Origin: Saprospiraceae bacterium
Lineage (GTDB): Bacteria > Bacteroidota > Bacteroidia > Chitinophagales > Saprospiraceae
DNA length: 64,000 nt
Direction: 5' to 3'
Assembly: GCA_020628095.1 (NCBI GenBank)
Contig: JAHDFP010000001.1
Coordinates: 124,001-188,000, forward strand
Below are positions 8,401 to 17,909 of the stretch, piece by piece; position 1 is the first letter of the stretch; each line of letters begins with the position of its first letter. Under the pieces are notes generated by a model. The model searched no databases. It was given only the letters and a program-made list of their open reading frames with translations, and was not told the DNA's origin. Both the position numbers and the translations under genes were made by a program.

Positions 8401-9465
8401 ATGCGTATTAATGGTCATTCTCATCTGCTGCCCTACCCCGAGGAAATTCCTTCATTTATGAAAGAAAAGGAAATTTTCTGGATAGATGATGATAGGAAAT
8501 TCATGTTGCAAAAAGGATGGAAAAGACCAGTGACAGATTCCAGTTTTTTCCTCAACGAAAAGCTGGAATGGATGGAACGTAATAATATAGATCATGCCGT
8601 GGTACTCAATCTATCTCAGCTCTATGGCAATGGTCTTCGACTAGAAGAGATGAAGCAAGTCCTACGCTTCCAAAATGATTTTAATGCCAAGGTGCAACAT
8701 GATAATCCTCAGAAATTCACCTGCGGGTTCGTCGTACATCCAGGATATATCAGAGGGGCACTCTGGGAAATAGAGAGATGTGTAGAACAACTTGGACTTA
8801 AAGTACTCTGTCTTTCTACACATTATATGGATACGATAGGTACCTGGCGCGCCATCTTTGACGAAGAAATAGAGCCGATACTCGAACTTGCCAATAAATA
8901 TAAGCTCGCCATCGAAGTGCATCCTTATGATGGGGAAAAATTTATCAAACTGGAAAATATTGGGTGGCGATTTCATCTGATATGGATGCTTGCGCAGTGT
9001 GCAGATGCTTATCATTTTTATACACTCAATGGTTATCACGAAAAATTTCCAGACATCCGGGTCTGCTTCGCACATGGTGGTCAGTTAGCTCAGATTAACT
9101 TAGGTCGACGCATACAGGGCTTTGATGGGCGTCCAGATTTGTTCCAAGGCAAGACACATCCACGTAAGGCCATTGGTCATCCTAATATCTACTTTGACAC
9201 TCTGGTACATGATGTAGAATCCTTCGAGCTCATGATCAAAAGAAATAATAAGACTGATCAAATCATTATGGGTCTTGATGATCCTTACCCTCTAGGCGAA
9301 ATGGAGAGCGATAGACAATCCTCTTACCCTGGCAAACTACTAGACCTCTGCGTCGAAAGAAATATCATTACACAACAACAGCATAAAGAAATATGGGAAG
9401 ACAATGTACTAAGATGGTTAGGTGCAGAAAGTGACGAAGAACTTGTCAAGAGAATAACCGCATAA
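8401..9465 (+). CDS. 2-amino-3-carboxymuconate-6-semialdehyde decarboxylase (ACMSD)
   Basis: Zinc amidohydrolase-fold decarboxylase of 354 residues that converts ACMS to 2-aminomuconic semialdehyde. This steers carbon from 3-hydroxyanthranilate towards full oxidation rather than to quinolinate and NAD. Metal ligands are in place: H6 and H8 (GHSHLLP), H174 (IEVHPYDG), H225 (CFAHGG) and the catalytic aspartate in GLDDPYPLGE (D293/D294). Length and motif spacing match characterised bacterial ACMSD. The kynureninase gene begins one base after the stop, so the pair is co-transcribed. The product should feed the dehydrogenase encoded at 2158-3594. Confidence 0.95.
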   Translation: MRINGHSHLLPYPEEIPSFMKEKEIFWIDDDRKFMLQKGWKRPVTDSSFFLNEKLEWMERNNIDHAVVLNLSQLYGNGLRLEEMKQVLRFQNDFNAKVQHDNPQKFTCGFVVHPGYIRGALWEIERCVEQLGLKVLCLSTHYMDTIGTWRAIFDEEIEPILELANKYKLAIEVHPYDGEKFIKLENIGWRFHLIWMLAQCADAYHFYTLNGYHEKFPDIRVCFAHGGQLAQINLGRRIQGFDGRPDLFQGKTHPRKAIGHPNIYFDTLVHDVESFELMIKRNNKTDQIIMGLDDPYPLGEMESDRQSSYPGKLLDLCVERNIITQQQHKEIWEDNVLRWLGAESDEELVKRITA

Positions 9466-9466
9466 C

Positions 9467-10729
9467 ATGTCAGCACATCAAAACACCAAGGCGTACGCAC
9501 AATCGTTAGATAGCAATGATCACCTCGCAATGTACAGGGAGTTATTTCATATTCCCTGCGATGATAAAGGCAACGAACTATTATATCTCTGTGGAAACTC
9601 TCTTGGCTTGCAACCCAAGACAACTCGTGCGGCCATAGATCAAGAATTACGTGACTGGGAGAAAATGGGCGTCGAAGGCCACTTCCATGCCAAGAATCCG
9701 TGGATGCCTTACCATGAGTTTCTCACCAAAGCGATGGCGGACGTGGTCGGTGCCAATCCAATAGAAGTTGTGGTTATGAATACACTCTCCGTCAACCTCC
9801 ACCTTATGATGGTGAGCTTCTATAGACCGACCTCCGATAGATATAAAATCCTGATAGAGTCTGATGCGTTTCCATCTGACAAATATGCCGTCCAGTCTCA
9901 AGCCGCTTTTCACGGCTATGATCCTGCTGATGCCATTATTGAGCTATCCCCTCGCACTGGAGAAACCTGCCTAAGACATGAGGACATACAAAAGATCATA
10001 GAAGATCGTGGTCAAGAAATCGCCTTGATCATGATCGGTAATAGTAACTATTACACAGGCCAAGCCTTTGACATGAAGTCGATAACGGCATGGGGACATG
10101 CGCAGGGGGCCGTAGTGGGTTTTGATTGTGCGCATGGGGCAGGCAATCTGGACCTACAACTCCATGATAGCGGTGCAGACTTCGCCGTATGGTGCAGCTA
10201 CAAGTACATAAATTCTGGTCCAGGCAGTCTGGGAGGTGTCTTCGTCCACGAGAGACACGCTTATGACCAGACGATACCAAAGTTTACTGGATGGTGGGGC
10301 CATAACAAATCGACTCGATTCAAAATGCGCGATGGCTTTGAGCCGATTCCTGGTGTCGAATCCTGGCAACTCAGTAATCCCCCGATCCTATCTATGGCTG
10401 CTATCTATGCCTCTCTAAAAATTTTCCAAGAGGCAGGCATCAGTAACCTTAGAAAAAAATCGATTGCCATCACAGACTACCTCATCTATCTCATCGACCA
10501 ACTAAATAACGAGGCTATCCACATTATCACACCAAGGAACTCCTCAGAAAGAGGCAGCCAAATTTCCATACAAGTCAAAGACGCCAACAAGTCTCTCTTC
10601 CAAAAAATAACGGACAAAGGAATTATAGCAGACTGGCGAGAGCCCGATGTCATAAGGGTGTCGCTGGCACCGTTATATACAAGGTATGAGGATGTGCATA
10701 GGTTTGTGGAGATTTTAGGCCAAGTCTGA
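9467..10729 (+). CDS. kynU: Kynureninase
   Basis: PLP-dependent hydrolase of 420 residues that cleaves kynurenine or 3-hydroxykynurenine to anthranilate or 3-hydroxyanthranilate plus alanine. Family features are LCGNSLGLQP (41-50), the FDCAHGAGNL segment (219-228) with the aspartate that contacts the PLP nitrogen, and WCSYKYINSGPG with the Schiff-base lysine K246. The N-terminal Leu-Phe-His-Ile-Pro context is also typical. It directly follows the ACMSD gene. The pairing with ACMSD points to 3-hydroxykynurenine as the relevant substrate. Confidence 0.96.
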   Translation: MSAHQNTKAYAQSLDSNDHLAMYRELFHIPCDDKGNELLYLCGNSLGLQPKTTRAAIDQELRDWEKMGVEGHFHAKNPWMPYHEFLTKAMADVVGANPIEVVVMNTLSVNLHLMMVSFYRPTSDRYKILIESDAFPSDKYAVQSQAAFHGYDPADAIIELSPRTGETCLRHEDIQKIIEDRGQEIALIMIGNSNYYTGQAFDMKSITAWGHAQGAVVGFDCAHGAGNLDLQLHDSGADFAVWCSYKYINSGPGSLGGVFVHERHAYDQTIPKFTGWWGHNKSTRFKMRDGFEPIPGVESWQLSNPPILSMAAIYASLKIFQEAGISNLRKKSIAITDYLIYLIDQLNNEAIHIITPRNSSERGSQISIQVKDANKSLFQKITDKGIIADWREPDVIRVSLAPLYTRYEDVHRFVEILGQV

Positions 10730-10756
10730 ACACTTATATTTCTTAGCTAATTTTCA

Positions 10757-11617
10757 TTACCGCTTCCAGATAAGATCTATTTCCTCCCTATCCTTTTCTA
10801 TGATTTCTGCTAGCTCGAGATGGTATATGACGCTCTCTATTATCTTATTGCTTATCCAGCCATGTATCGCCCACTCTGTAGAATGATACCATCGGGTAAC
10901 ATCAGATATTTTTTGCTCATAGCGCTGGCTAACTAACTGGATGGCATTGTCGCTCTGCATAAAATTATCCGAGCTATCATGTATCGTACGCAGCATTCTT
11001 ATAATTTCATTAGGTCGCTCTTTTAGTATCTTTTCTGTGGCAACAATAACGAAACATGGCCAAGGAGTCACATATTCCCCTACTCTTCTGAGTATACCTT
11101 TATCTACAAACGGTTTGGTCGTGTACTTTTCCCAATAAAAAACATCAGAATCCAAACCAGTTAAACTCTCCAATGCCCCATCGAGGTTTTTTATGACATT
11201 AAACTGCTCTTGCTGCAGCGTGTGTCCTTCACTATTCGCGTGGACTATCGCCATAAGGTGAGACCCTGATCCAAATCGGCTGATGGCATATCTCTTGCTA
11301 AAAATATCTTGATAAGCAGACAATGTATTATTTACTCCTGTATGTATGCCCCAGGTCAAGGCCGTATTGACATAGACACTAATTATTTTACTGGGATTTC
11401 CTTTTATTATATCGGCGACTATTCCTTCCGTTAGTACGATGCACGCATCTACCTCATCATTGCGCAGTGCCTTCGTCATGGCGCCAGTTCCTCCTCCATA
11501 GGTGATCCATTCTATATCCAGCCCTCTTTCCTCAAATTCTCCATTTTCTATAGCCAAATGCACAGGAAGATTAAAATGCTCGGGAACTCCTCCTAATCTG
11601 ATCTTACTAAGACTCAT
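10757..11617 (-). CDS. NMT1/THI5-like substrate-binding-fold protein without signal peptide
   Basis: 286 residues with a type 2 periplasmic-binding-protein fold of the SsuA/NMT1/THI5 kind. Visible features are an N-terminal IRLGGVPEHFNLPVHLAIENG, the GLDIEWITYGGGTGAMTKALRNDEVDACIV strand-helix unit and a second lobe with ISRFGSGSHLMAI. There is no signal peptide or lipobox, and no ABC ATPase or permease gene is adjacent, so it is probably not a classical transporter subunit. It recalls the cytoplasmic Ca3427-like group related to thiamine-pyrimidine synthesis proteins, but that is from memory and uncertain. The ligand is unknown. It is convergent with kynU and 59 bases downstream of the putative porin gene. 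Confidence 0.75.
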   Translation of the reverse strand: MSLSKIRLGGVPEHFNLPVHLAIENGEFEERGLDIEWITYGGGTGAMTKALRNDEVDACIVLTEGIVADIIKGNPSKIISVYVNTALTWGIHTGVNNTLSAYQDIFSKRYAISRFGSGSHLMAIVHANSEGHTLQQEQFNVIKNLDGALESLTGLDSDVFYWEKYTTKPFVDKGILRRVGEYVTPWPCFVIVATEKILKERPNEIIRMLRTIHDSSDNFMQSDNAIQLVSQRYEQKISDVTRWYHSTEWAIHGWISNKIIESVIYHLELAEIIEKDREEIDLIWKR

Positions 11618-11676
11618 TATGTTTTAGTTTTTAAAATCCAACGTTTTCAAATAAACTGAGTTCTAATTATTATAAA

Positions 11677-13623
11677 CTAATCATAAAACTGCCAACGAAC
11701 CCCCATCCTAAAAACATTATCAAATTGCGGATAATCGACTATCTGAAAATGTGGTGTATTGATTAGCATATCCGTAAAATTTTCCATCTTAAAGAATATC
11801 CTGAAACGATCCACTTTGAAGTTGGCATACAGTTCTGTATAATAATATTTATCAATGCTTTCCTCTGACGGATAAAATGTACCCGTCACTGGCAAAAAAC
11901 TAAGGTTGTCATTCTGCACATAATTATACAAGATTATGCCCACCTGTCCATTCAATCTTTTTTTGAATAAGGTTGATTGCAAATAGATATTGTGAATGCC
12001 AAAGACGGTCGGAAGTGCAAAAACATTATCCGAAAAAGATTGGTAAATCACTGAGTTCTCTAATCCGATAAATTTCCAAAATAATCGATGAGATGCTTTT
12101 GCCTGAATGTATTCTATATTATTATCCACCTGATACGGCAGCGCGTCTCTATTGTAAGCAATCGGGTTATCTAATATACCACTTGTGAATTCTAAGTCAA
12201 GATTAGCAGGGGCTATTCGCAGAACGCCTCCTATTCTTAACTCATTAGTTTTTCCAAAATCATTATCAAATAATTGCTCTGTAGTAATAATAAGCTCTTC
12301 CTGGATGAGCATGGGGTCGTATCTATTAATAAGAATATTGGCCGAAAAATCTATCTCCTTTGACAACTGAAATCCAAGTTGTCCATCCATTAATATATTT
12401 CCTACATTAGAGCCAATACCCAGTTCTACTCGTCCTCTTAGTTCGGAAAATTCCTTTATATCCAAACCTATCAATCCTATAAGATTAAGATCATGTATAT
12501 GAGTTGTGCTAACAGAGTTATTATAATTCATATACCTATAAGCCAATCCGACAGACAAGTCAAACGATTTCGTATCTAATCCGACATCCACCTGATTAGT
12601 CCATCTGCCAAAATTATTTTGCATACGGATTCCCCTACTATTGATAAGATAAGTTTTGTAGACAGAAGTATCTTGTGCGGTCGTTATTCCCTGATCTCCG
12701 TACCTATAGTATCCGTGGTTATAAGATATATGATGATGTAACTTAAGTTTCTCTTTGACCGTAAAAAAGTTATCTAAAGCATAAGTAAAATTCTGATGTC
12801 TCGATATACCAGGTGTTGCGATCATATTGACTGGTATCTCTGTTCTTATACTTCGCCGTGTCCCTATATTATATAGAGAATCGTATAAATCCACATCCTC
12901 CGTGATACCACCGTTATGCGTTTCATTAAAGTTATTAGCAAGAAAGGTCAAGAAAAAACTATGGCCATTAGATTTGTTTTCTCTCCACAGTCCGACTCCT
13001 AATGCGGTCGCTTTATTAGACTGCGCATTATATATTCCGTTAGCGTTGGTTCTTTCGTAATCTATGGAGAGATTGACATTATCGTCAAAGTTTCTCGCAA
13101 ACTTAGCTTTGACTAAAAAGTTAGATGACCCGCCCCCCAAAGGACTAAAAAACAGATCATTATACGGTCTATTATGCCTATAAAAAGGTACATCTTCAAG
13201 CTCTTTACGATAAATGTCATACTGATGAAAACCAATATCTGTATGAATACTATTTCTTGGTTGATAATAAATTCTTTGACTGGAAGAAGCTAAGTTTCCA
13301 AGATTAAGTGTGGCGTCTTCAAAAGTTTTTTGTTTCAGATACTTTTCGAAATCGTGAAAGAAAGTGTCTTCCACCGACTTTATAAGACTCCTATCTTTCA
13401 GAGTGAAATAATTAAGAATAGTAGAATCTGGTACATTACTGTTGGCTCTATTGGCCTCGGCTATCGCTCGATCTTTTTGGTCCATTTGACCAGTAAATTG
13501 GGCCAGCCCTGACGAGTGGAGAGTGGCGACCAGCATTAATATAAGGAGAAGGCGTCTTGTTCCTTCTTTACGTGCATTATTACATGCAATTGGCCTTAAA
13601 TTATTTCCCTTTACTTTTCGCAT
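11677..13623 (-). CDS. Putative porin, outer-membrane beta-barrel
   Basis: 648 residues with a late signal peptide (hydrophobic RLLLILMLVATLHSSG, cleaved near AQF at about residue 41) and a long series of alternating beta-strands ending in RMGVRWQFYD, the aromatic end expected of outer-membrane barrels. The PYNDLFFSPLGGGSSNFLVKAKFARNF region and overall length fit the Bacteroidota putative porin family. The 20-odd residues before the hydrophobic core are unusually long and basic, so the true start may be internal. The divergent TRAP gene begins close to its 5' end. Confidence 0.8.
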   Translation of the reverse strand: MRKVKGNNLRPIACNNARKEGTRRLLLILMLVATLHSSGLAQFTGQMDQKDRAIAEANRANSNVPDSTILNYFTLKDRSLIKSVEDTFFHDFEKYLKQKTFEDATLNLGNLASSSQRIYYQPRNSIHTDIGFHQYDIYRKELEDVPFYRHNRPYNDLFFSPLGGGSSNFLVKAKFARNFDDNVNLSIDYERTNANGIYNAQSNKATALGVGLWRENKSNGHSFFLTFLANNFNETHNGGITEDVDLYDSLYNIGTRRSIRTEIPVNMIATPGISRHQNFTYALDNFFTVKEKLKLHHHISYNHGYYRYGDQGITTAQDTSVYKTYLINSRGIRMQNNFGRWTNQVDVGLDTKSFDLSVGLAYRYMNYNNSVSTTHIHDLNLIGLIGLDIKEFSELRGRVELGIGSNVGNILMDGQLGFQLSKEIDFSANILINRYDPMLIQEELIITTEQLFDNDFGKTNELRIGGVLRIAPANLDLEFTSGILDNPIAYNRDALPYQVDNNIEYIQAKASHRLFWKFIGLENSVIYQSFSDNVFALPTVFGIHNIYLQSTLFKKRLNGQVGIILYNYVQNDNLSFLPVTGTFYPSEESIDKYYYTELYANFKVDRFRIFFKMENFTDMLINTPHFQIVDYPQFDNVFRMGVRWQFYD

Positions 13624-13694
13624 TAACTCTAGGTAAAATTAACTTTAATGGATCAAATAATGGATTTATTGTCATCCCCATTCAATTTAAAGTC

Positions 13695-14219
13695 TTGTTA
13701 AGCATTCAGAAAATATTAGAGAACATCATAGAGAGATCAGGACAGTTTTTCGCTTGGTCTACCTCCATTTTGGTCTGGTTAATTTGCATCGATGTATTTA
13801 TGCGATATGTGCTTAATTACTCTTTTATATGGATTGTAGAGTTGGAAATCTACTTTTTCGCATTTACCTTTTTGTTTGGCTTTGCATACACTTTTCTGCA
13901 TGATAAGCATGTCCGCGTCGATCTCTTTTATAACAAGATGAAAGAAAAATCAAAAGCAAAAGTAGACTTGCTCGGCGGATTATTTTTTCTTTTGCCCTGG
14001 TGTGTTATTTCCCTTATTGTCTGCTATAAGTACTTCTGGAATTCTTGTATAATCAATGAGCACTCACGTCAGCCTGGAGGACTCCCCTATTTGTTCTTGC
14101 TTAAGTTGTGTCTGGTCATTGGATTCGCATTGTTGCTGATACAAGGGGTCGCATCCATTATCAAATCATATAGAATGATAAAGGATAAAGAGGGAGAGAC
14201 TAAGAAAAACCTCTCATAA
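13695..14219 (+). CDS. dctQ: TRAP transporter small permease (DctQ)
   Basis: Four-helix small membrane subunit of a tripartite ATP-independent periplasmic transporter. WLICIDVFMRYVLNYSFIWIVELEIYFFAFTFLFGFAYTFLHDKHVRVDLFY is the conserved DctQ core in pieces: a first helix ending in RY, the E-L-E helix and the HVRVD loop. The start is uncertain. In-frame ATG 13584 or TTG 13557 would overlap the divergent porin gene, while TTG 13695 gives 174 residues, the usual family size, and is used here. The DctM gene starts two bases after the stop. Confidence 0.85.
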   Translation: MLSIQKILENIIERSGQFFAWSTSILVWLICIDVFMRYVLNYSFIWIVELEIYFFAFTFLFGFAYTFLHDKHVRVDLFYNKMKEKSKAKVDLLGGLFFLLPWCVISLIVCYKYFWNSCIINEHSRQPGGLPYLFLLKLCLVIGFALLLIQGVASIIKSYRMIKDKEGETKKNLS

Positions 14220-14221
14220 TT

Positions 14222-15574
14222 ATGGGTATTCTGGCGATCATATTATTCCTTATCATTTTCTTACTCATATTACGAGGATATCCTGTCGCATTTACTTTGG
14301 GCGGTGCTTCTATATTATTCGCGTTGGTGCTGATTGCATTTGTTCCAGGTACAATGAAGTTTTCGGACTTTAATCTGCTGCCTTCACGGTACATGGCTAC
14401 CGTCAACAATACCATGCTGATGGCGGTGCCTCTATTCATCTACATGGGTATTATGCTGGAAAAGTCGGGACTCGCCGAAAGCCTATTAGAGACGATGGCT
14501 ATGTTGTTTGGAAAATTCCGAGGAGGATTGGCTGTATCTGTGGTTATCGTCGGAGCACTTCTAGCGGCTTCTACTGGTATAGTCGGAGCGACAGTGGTGA
14601 CGATGGGATTAATAAGTCTTCCCACGATGCTCAAACGCGGGTATAATACAGAATTAGCCACGGGAGTTATTTCGGCATCAGGCACTTTAGGTCAGATAAT
14701 TCCGCCTTCTATTGTTTTGATTCTTCTTGCAGAACAAATTAGCAGCAGCTCTTATGGGAGTACCAAGGTAAATGTGGGAACTCTGTTCCAAGCAGCCATT
14801 ATGCCCGGACTTATATTGGTCGCTGCTTATATCATATACATTATACTAATAGGAATAATCCGACCAGAGTTTGCACCACCTATAGACGAAAAAGAAATAC
14901 AAGCGCTGAAAAGTGAAGGTATACTAGGACGTGTTATAAAGGCTTTTGTCCTTCCGCTCTTACTTATAGTTGCGGTACTGGGTTCTATTTTTGCAGGTGT
15001 GGCATCGCCTACAGAAGCGGCTGCCGTCGGTGCATTAGGTGCTACACTACTGACTTTGGTCCAGAAAAAATTCTCTTACGAGATTCTTACATCAGTGATG
15101 CGACAGACCATGCATTTGACGGGTATGGTATTCATGATTCTATTGGGCGCAACGACTTTTACACTAGTGTTTAGAATATTAGGTGGTGATGAATACCTAT
15201 CACAACTAATACAAAATGCCAACTTGAGTGCGATGTGGTTTTTGGTAGTTGTTATGGTGGTAGTTTTCATTGCTGGATTTTTCATTGACTTCATTGAGAT
15301 AATATTCATTTTCATTCCTGTCGTGACTCCTATATTTGATGCTTTTGGTGTAGATATGCTATGGGTGGGTATCTTGCTTGCGCTCAATTTACAGACTTCT
15401 TTCCTTACGCCGCCGTTTGGATTTTCTCTGTTCTATCTCAAAGGTGTCGCTCCGCCCTCCGTGACTACGACACAACTATATAGAGGAATAATCCCGTTTA
15501 TCATTATACAAGTGGCTGTGCTTATTATTGTCTTTTTATTTCCAGATTTACTATACATATTCGTAGAACAATAA
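14222..15574 (+). CDS. dctM: TRAP transporter large permease (DctM)
   Basis: 450 residues with about twelve membrane segments, the transport channel of the TRAP system driven by a Na+ or H+ gradient. Family motifs include an N-terminal RGYPVAFTLGGAS, the MLMAVPLFIYMGIMLEKSGLAE loop, the GIVGATVVTMGLISLPTMLKRGYNTELATGVISASGTLGQIIPPSIVLI stretch (about 117-165) and the SPTEAAAVGALGA segment of the second half. It lies between dctQ (2-base gap) and the binding-protein gene (61-base gap), which makes the set complete. Confidence 0.95.
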   Translation: MGILAIILFLIIFLLILRGYPVAFTLGGASILFALVLIAFVPGTMKFSDFNLLPSRYMATVNNTMLMAVPLFIYMGIMLEKSGLAESLLETMAMLFGKFRGGLAVSVVIVGALLAASTGIVGATVVTMGLISLPTMLKRGYNTELATGVISASGTLGQIIPPSIVLILLAEQISSSSYGSTKVNVGTLFQAAIMPGLILVAAYIIYIILIGIIRPEFAPPIDEKEIQALKSEGILGRVIKAFVLPLLLIVAVLGSIFAGVASPTEAAAVGALGATLLTLVQKKFSYEILTSVMRQTMHLTGMVFMILLGATTFTLVFRILGGDEYLSQLIQNANLSAMWFLVVVMVVVFIAGFFIDFIEIIFIFIPVVTPIFDAFGVDMLWVGILLALNLQTSFLTPPFGFSLFYLKGVAPPSVTTTQLYRGIIPFIIIQVAVLIIVFLFPDLLYIFVEQ

Positions 15575-15635
15575 ACCCTTATACATTACTGGAAAACCTA
15601 AAACAACTTTTTCCGATGCCTCAAAAAAAGCATAG

Positions 15636-16766
15636 ATGAAAAGAAAAGATTTTATAAAAAAAGGAATTGCAAGTGCGGGGGCTCTCGGCGCAGCAACCAT
15701 TCTACATAGTTGCAAATCGGACGAACAAAATTCCAGTGACAAAGACATCTCCTCTGTAAATATCAATTTTAATAAAAAGGTCTTTTGGAGAATGATCACC
15801 GTCTGGGGCAAAAACTTTCCAGTTCTAGGTGAGTCGGCTAACTTATTATCACAGTGGGTTTCGACCATGTCAGGGGGACGATTTGACATTAAGGTGTTTG
15901 GATCTGGAGAACTTGTTCCTGGTCTGGAATCGTTCGATACCACATCGGCTGGGACGACGGAGATGGGCGCAGGTGCATCCTATTATTGGCAAGGCAAATC
16001 TCCTGCAACTATATTTTTTGCAACACTCCCTTTTGGGATGAACGCGCAGCAACTGAATGCTTGGCTCTATGGCGGAGAACAGGAGGGCTACAAATTATGG
16101 AAAGAGGTCTACGAACCATTTAACCTAGTACCATTTGCAGCAGGCAACTCTGGTGTACAGATGGGTGGGTGGTTCAATAAAGAAATTAACACACCTAATG
16201 ATCTACGTGGTCTCAAAATGAGAATCCCAGGCATCGCTGGCAAAGTACTAGAGAAAGCAGGAGGAGCAGCCATCACCGTATCCGCAGGAGAAATATATAC
16301 TAACCTCGAAAGGGGTGTTATAGATGCGACGGAGTGGATAGGTCCATATCATGACTACATCCTAGGACTCCATAGAGTTGCCAAGTATTACTACACACCT
16401 GGGTGGCATGAGCCAGGGGCCTTATTAGAATTTTTTGCTAATAAGCAGGCTTATGATAGTCTTCCATCAGATCTCAGAGAAATACTTATTACAGCTTGTC
16501 ATCGAGTGAATGATTGGGTATTGGCAGAATTCAATGCGCGTAACGGAGAGTACCTTAATAAGATAAAAGAATCAGGCACAGAAGTCCGTTCCTTCTCTAG
16601 AGAAGTACTGGAGGTATTGCGTGGACACATGGACAAGACCATGTCAGAACTCAGAGTCAAGAATAACCTAGTCAGAAAAGTAGCAGACAGCTACTACGGA
16701 TTTATCAATAAGAATAAGGAGTGGTTCGACATCACCGAAAAAGCCTATTACGACAAAATAGGCTGA
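15636..16766 (+). CDS. TRAP transporter solute-binding lipoprotein (TakP-like DctP)
   Basis: 376 residues with a Tat-like or lipoprotein signal (MKRKDFIKKGIASAGALGAA, lipobox LHSC), so it is probably a lipid-anchored binding protein. The body is DctP-type, closest in pattern to TakP: LKMRIPGIAGKVLEKAGGAAITVSAGEIYTNLERGVIDATEWIGPYHD and the YYTPGWHEPG segment. In TakP these residues bind 2-oxo acids with a metal ion. A 2-oxo or hydroxy monocarboxylate is therefore the best guess for substrate. It is the third gene of the TRAP operon. Confidence 0.93.
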   Translation: MKRKDFIKKGIASAGALGAATILHSCKSDEQNSSDKDISSVNINFNKKVFWRMITVWGKNFPVLGESANLLSQWVSTMSGGRFDIKVFGSGELVPGLESFDTTSAGTTEMGAGASYYWQGKSPATIFFATLPFGMNAQQLNAWLYGGEQEGYKLWKEVYEPFNLVPFAAGNSGVQMGGWFNKEINTPNDLRGLKMRIPGIAGKVLEKAGGAAITVSAGEIYTNLERGVIDATEWIGPYHDYILGLHRVAKYYYTPGWHEPGALLEFFANKQAYDSLPSDLREILITACHRVNDWVLAEFNARNGEYLNKIKESGTEVRSFSREVLEVLRGHMDKTMSELRVKNNLVRKVADSYYGFINKNKEWFDITEKAYYDKIG

Positions 16767-16769
16767 GGA

Positions 16770-17909
16770 CTAAAAGCTATACAACGTTGTCAAATTCATT
16801 AAATTAAGATCATAATTTGGCTTTCTGCTATCAAATTGATCTTTAGAAATAATAGAACTAAGGCCCCACTCAGTATTCATCATCAAGGACCAGCGATTAC
16901 TTAATTTATAATTGAATCCTACTGTTATGCCGACATTAGTTTCGTTGAGGTATAAGTCCAGAGGTTCATTGATGCCCATATACTTTTCCTTTAGTTTATT
17001 TTCGAATCTGTAGGATAATTGCGAATCAAAAGTATGTCTAAAGTTAATTCCAGCCGTCAGGTCAAAGGTCTCATTGATAACATAAGAGACATTGAACGGA
17101 ATGTATATTTGTTTCAAGTCTTCGAGATTATCATAGAATGCATCTGGGTAATTAATCGATTTATTCTGATAGGTCGTGGATTTCTCTAGAAAAGGAACAA
17201 ACAAAAATTGTCTAGAAATCTGATTAAACCCAATACCCGTACTTACTTTAAATTTCTCAGATATATTAACAGTCAACGAACTAAGAAATCCATATCCAGT
17301 GTAATCCAAATCATTACTCACAACACTACTAAAGCCAACACCAAAGTCAAATTTCTTCAAATTAATAAATGGTCTTTTTTCGGCGGGAAAGGCGATACCC
17401 AATTTATCATCTAATAAGTTCTCCTGAGCGTTATTTGCAACTACATTTTCTATATTTCTCGCTGTAGGCAAACTCATTAATGTGCCAATCTCTCTTGGAG
17501 TAATGAGTTGATTTAGATTACTCCGATCGCCTTTATTATCGGTTATACCGACTAAAGGATTATTCTTGATAGCCGGCTCCGTCTGCTGAGGTAAAGTTTT
17601 GTACCTATAAACGATTGTAGGTTTTTGTGGAATTTCTACTTTCTCTATGACTGTCTTGATGATAGTATTTTCTATCACCTCTGATTTGGTCAACTTGGTA
17701 AAGGGACGATCAGTTAGGCCGCTATTCTCTACAAATAGGTATCCAATGACCATCAAGGAAATACACTGCAAAGCCAACAATCCGCCTATCCATTTTCTGG
17801 CATGACTTTTCTTGACTGGTAGCTCTTTATCCAGTTGTATTTTAAGTGAATTCCAAGACTCCTGCACAAACTTCTTATCAAAATCCAATCTATTTTGATT
17901 ATCCCGCAT
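16770..17909 (-). CDS. Membrane-anchored protein with C-terminal beta-barrel-like domain, partner of ECF sigma factor
   Basis: 379 residues in three parts: a cytoplasmic N-terminus of ~40 residues, one membrane helix (about 40-60), a Pro/Thr/Gln-rich linker to about residue 170, and a C-terminal region of alternating beta-strands (FDFGVGFSSV, FLSSLTVNISEKFKVSTGIGFNQ, FNVSYVINETFDLTAGINFRH, GITVGFNYKLSNRWSLMMNTEWG) that looks like an eight-strand outer-membrane barrel. Its start overlaps the sigma-factor gene by 11 bases, so the two are translationally coupled and it may act as the anti-sigma factor. No zinc-binding anti-sigma motif is visible. The link between an inner-membrane helix and a barrel is odd. 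Confidence 0.6.
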   Translation of the reverse strand: MRDNQNRLDFDKKFVQESWNSLKIQLDKELPVKKSHARKWIGGLLALQCISLMVIGYLFVENSGLTDRPFTKLTKSEVIENTIIKTVIEKVEIPQKPTIVYRYKTLPQQTEPAIKNNPLVGITDNKGDRSNLNQLITPREIGTLMSLPTARNIENVVANNAQENLLDDKLGIAFPAEKRPFINLKKFDFGVGFSSVVSNDLDYTGYGFLSSLTVNISEKFKVSTGIGFNQISRQFLFVPFLEKSTTYQNKSINYPDAFYDNLEDLKQIYIPFNVSYVINETFDLTAGINFRHTFDSQLSYRFENKLKEKYMGINEPLDLYLNETNVGITVGFNYKLSNRWSLMMNTEWGLSSIISKDQFDSRKPNYDLNLMNLTTLYSF

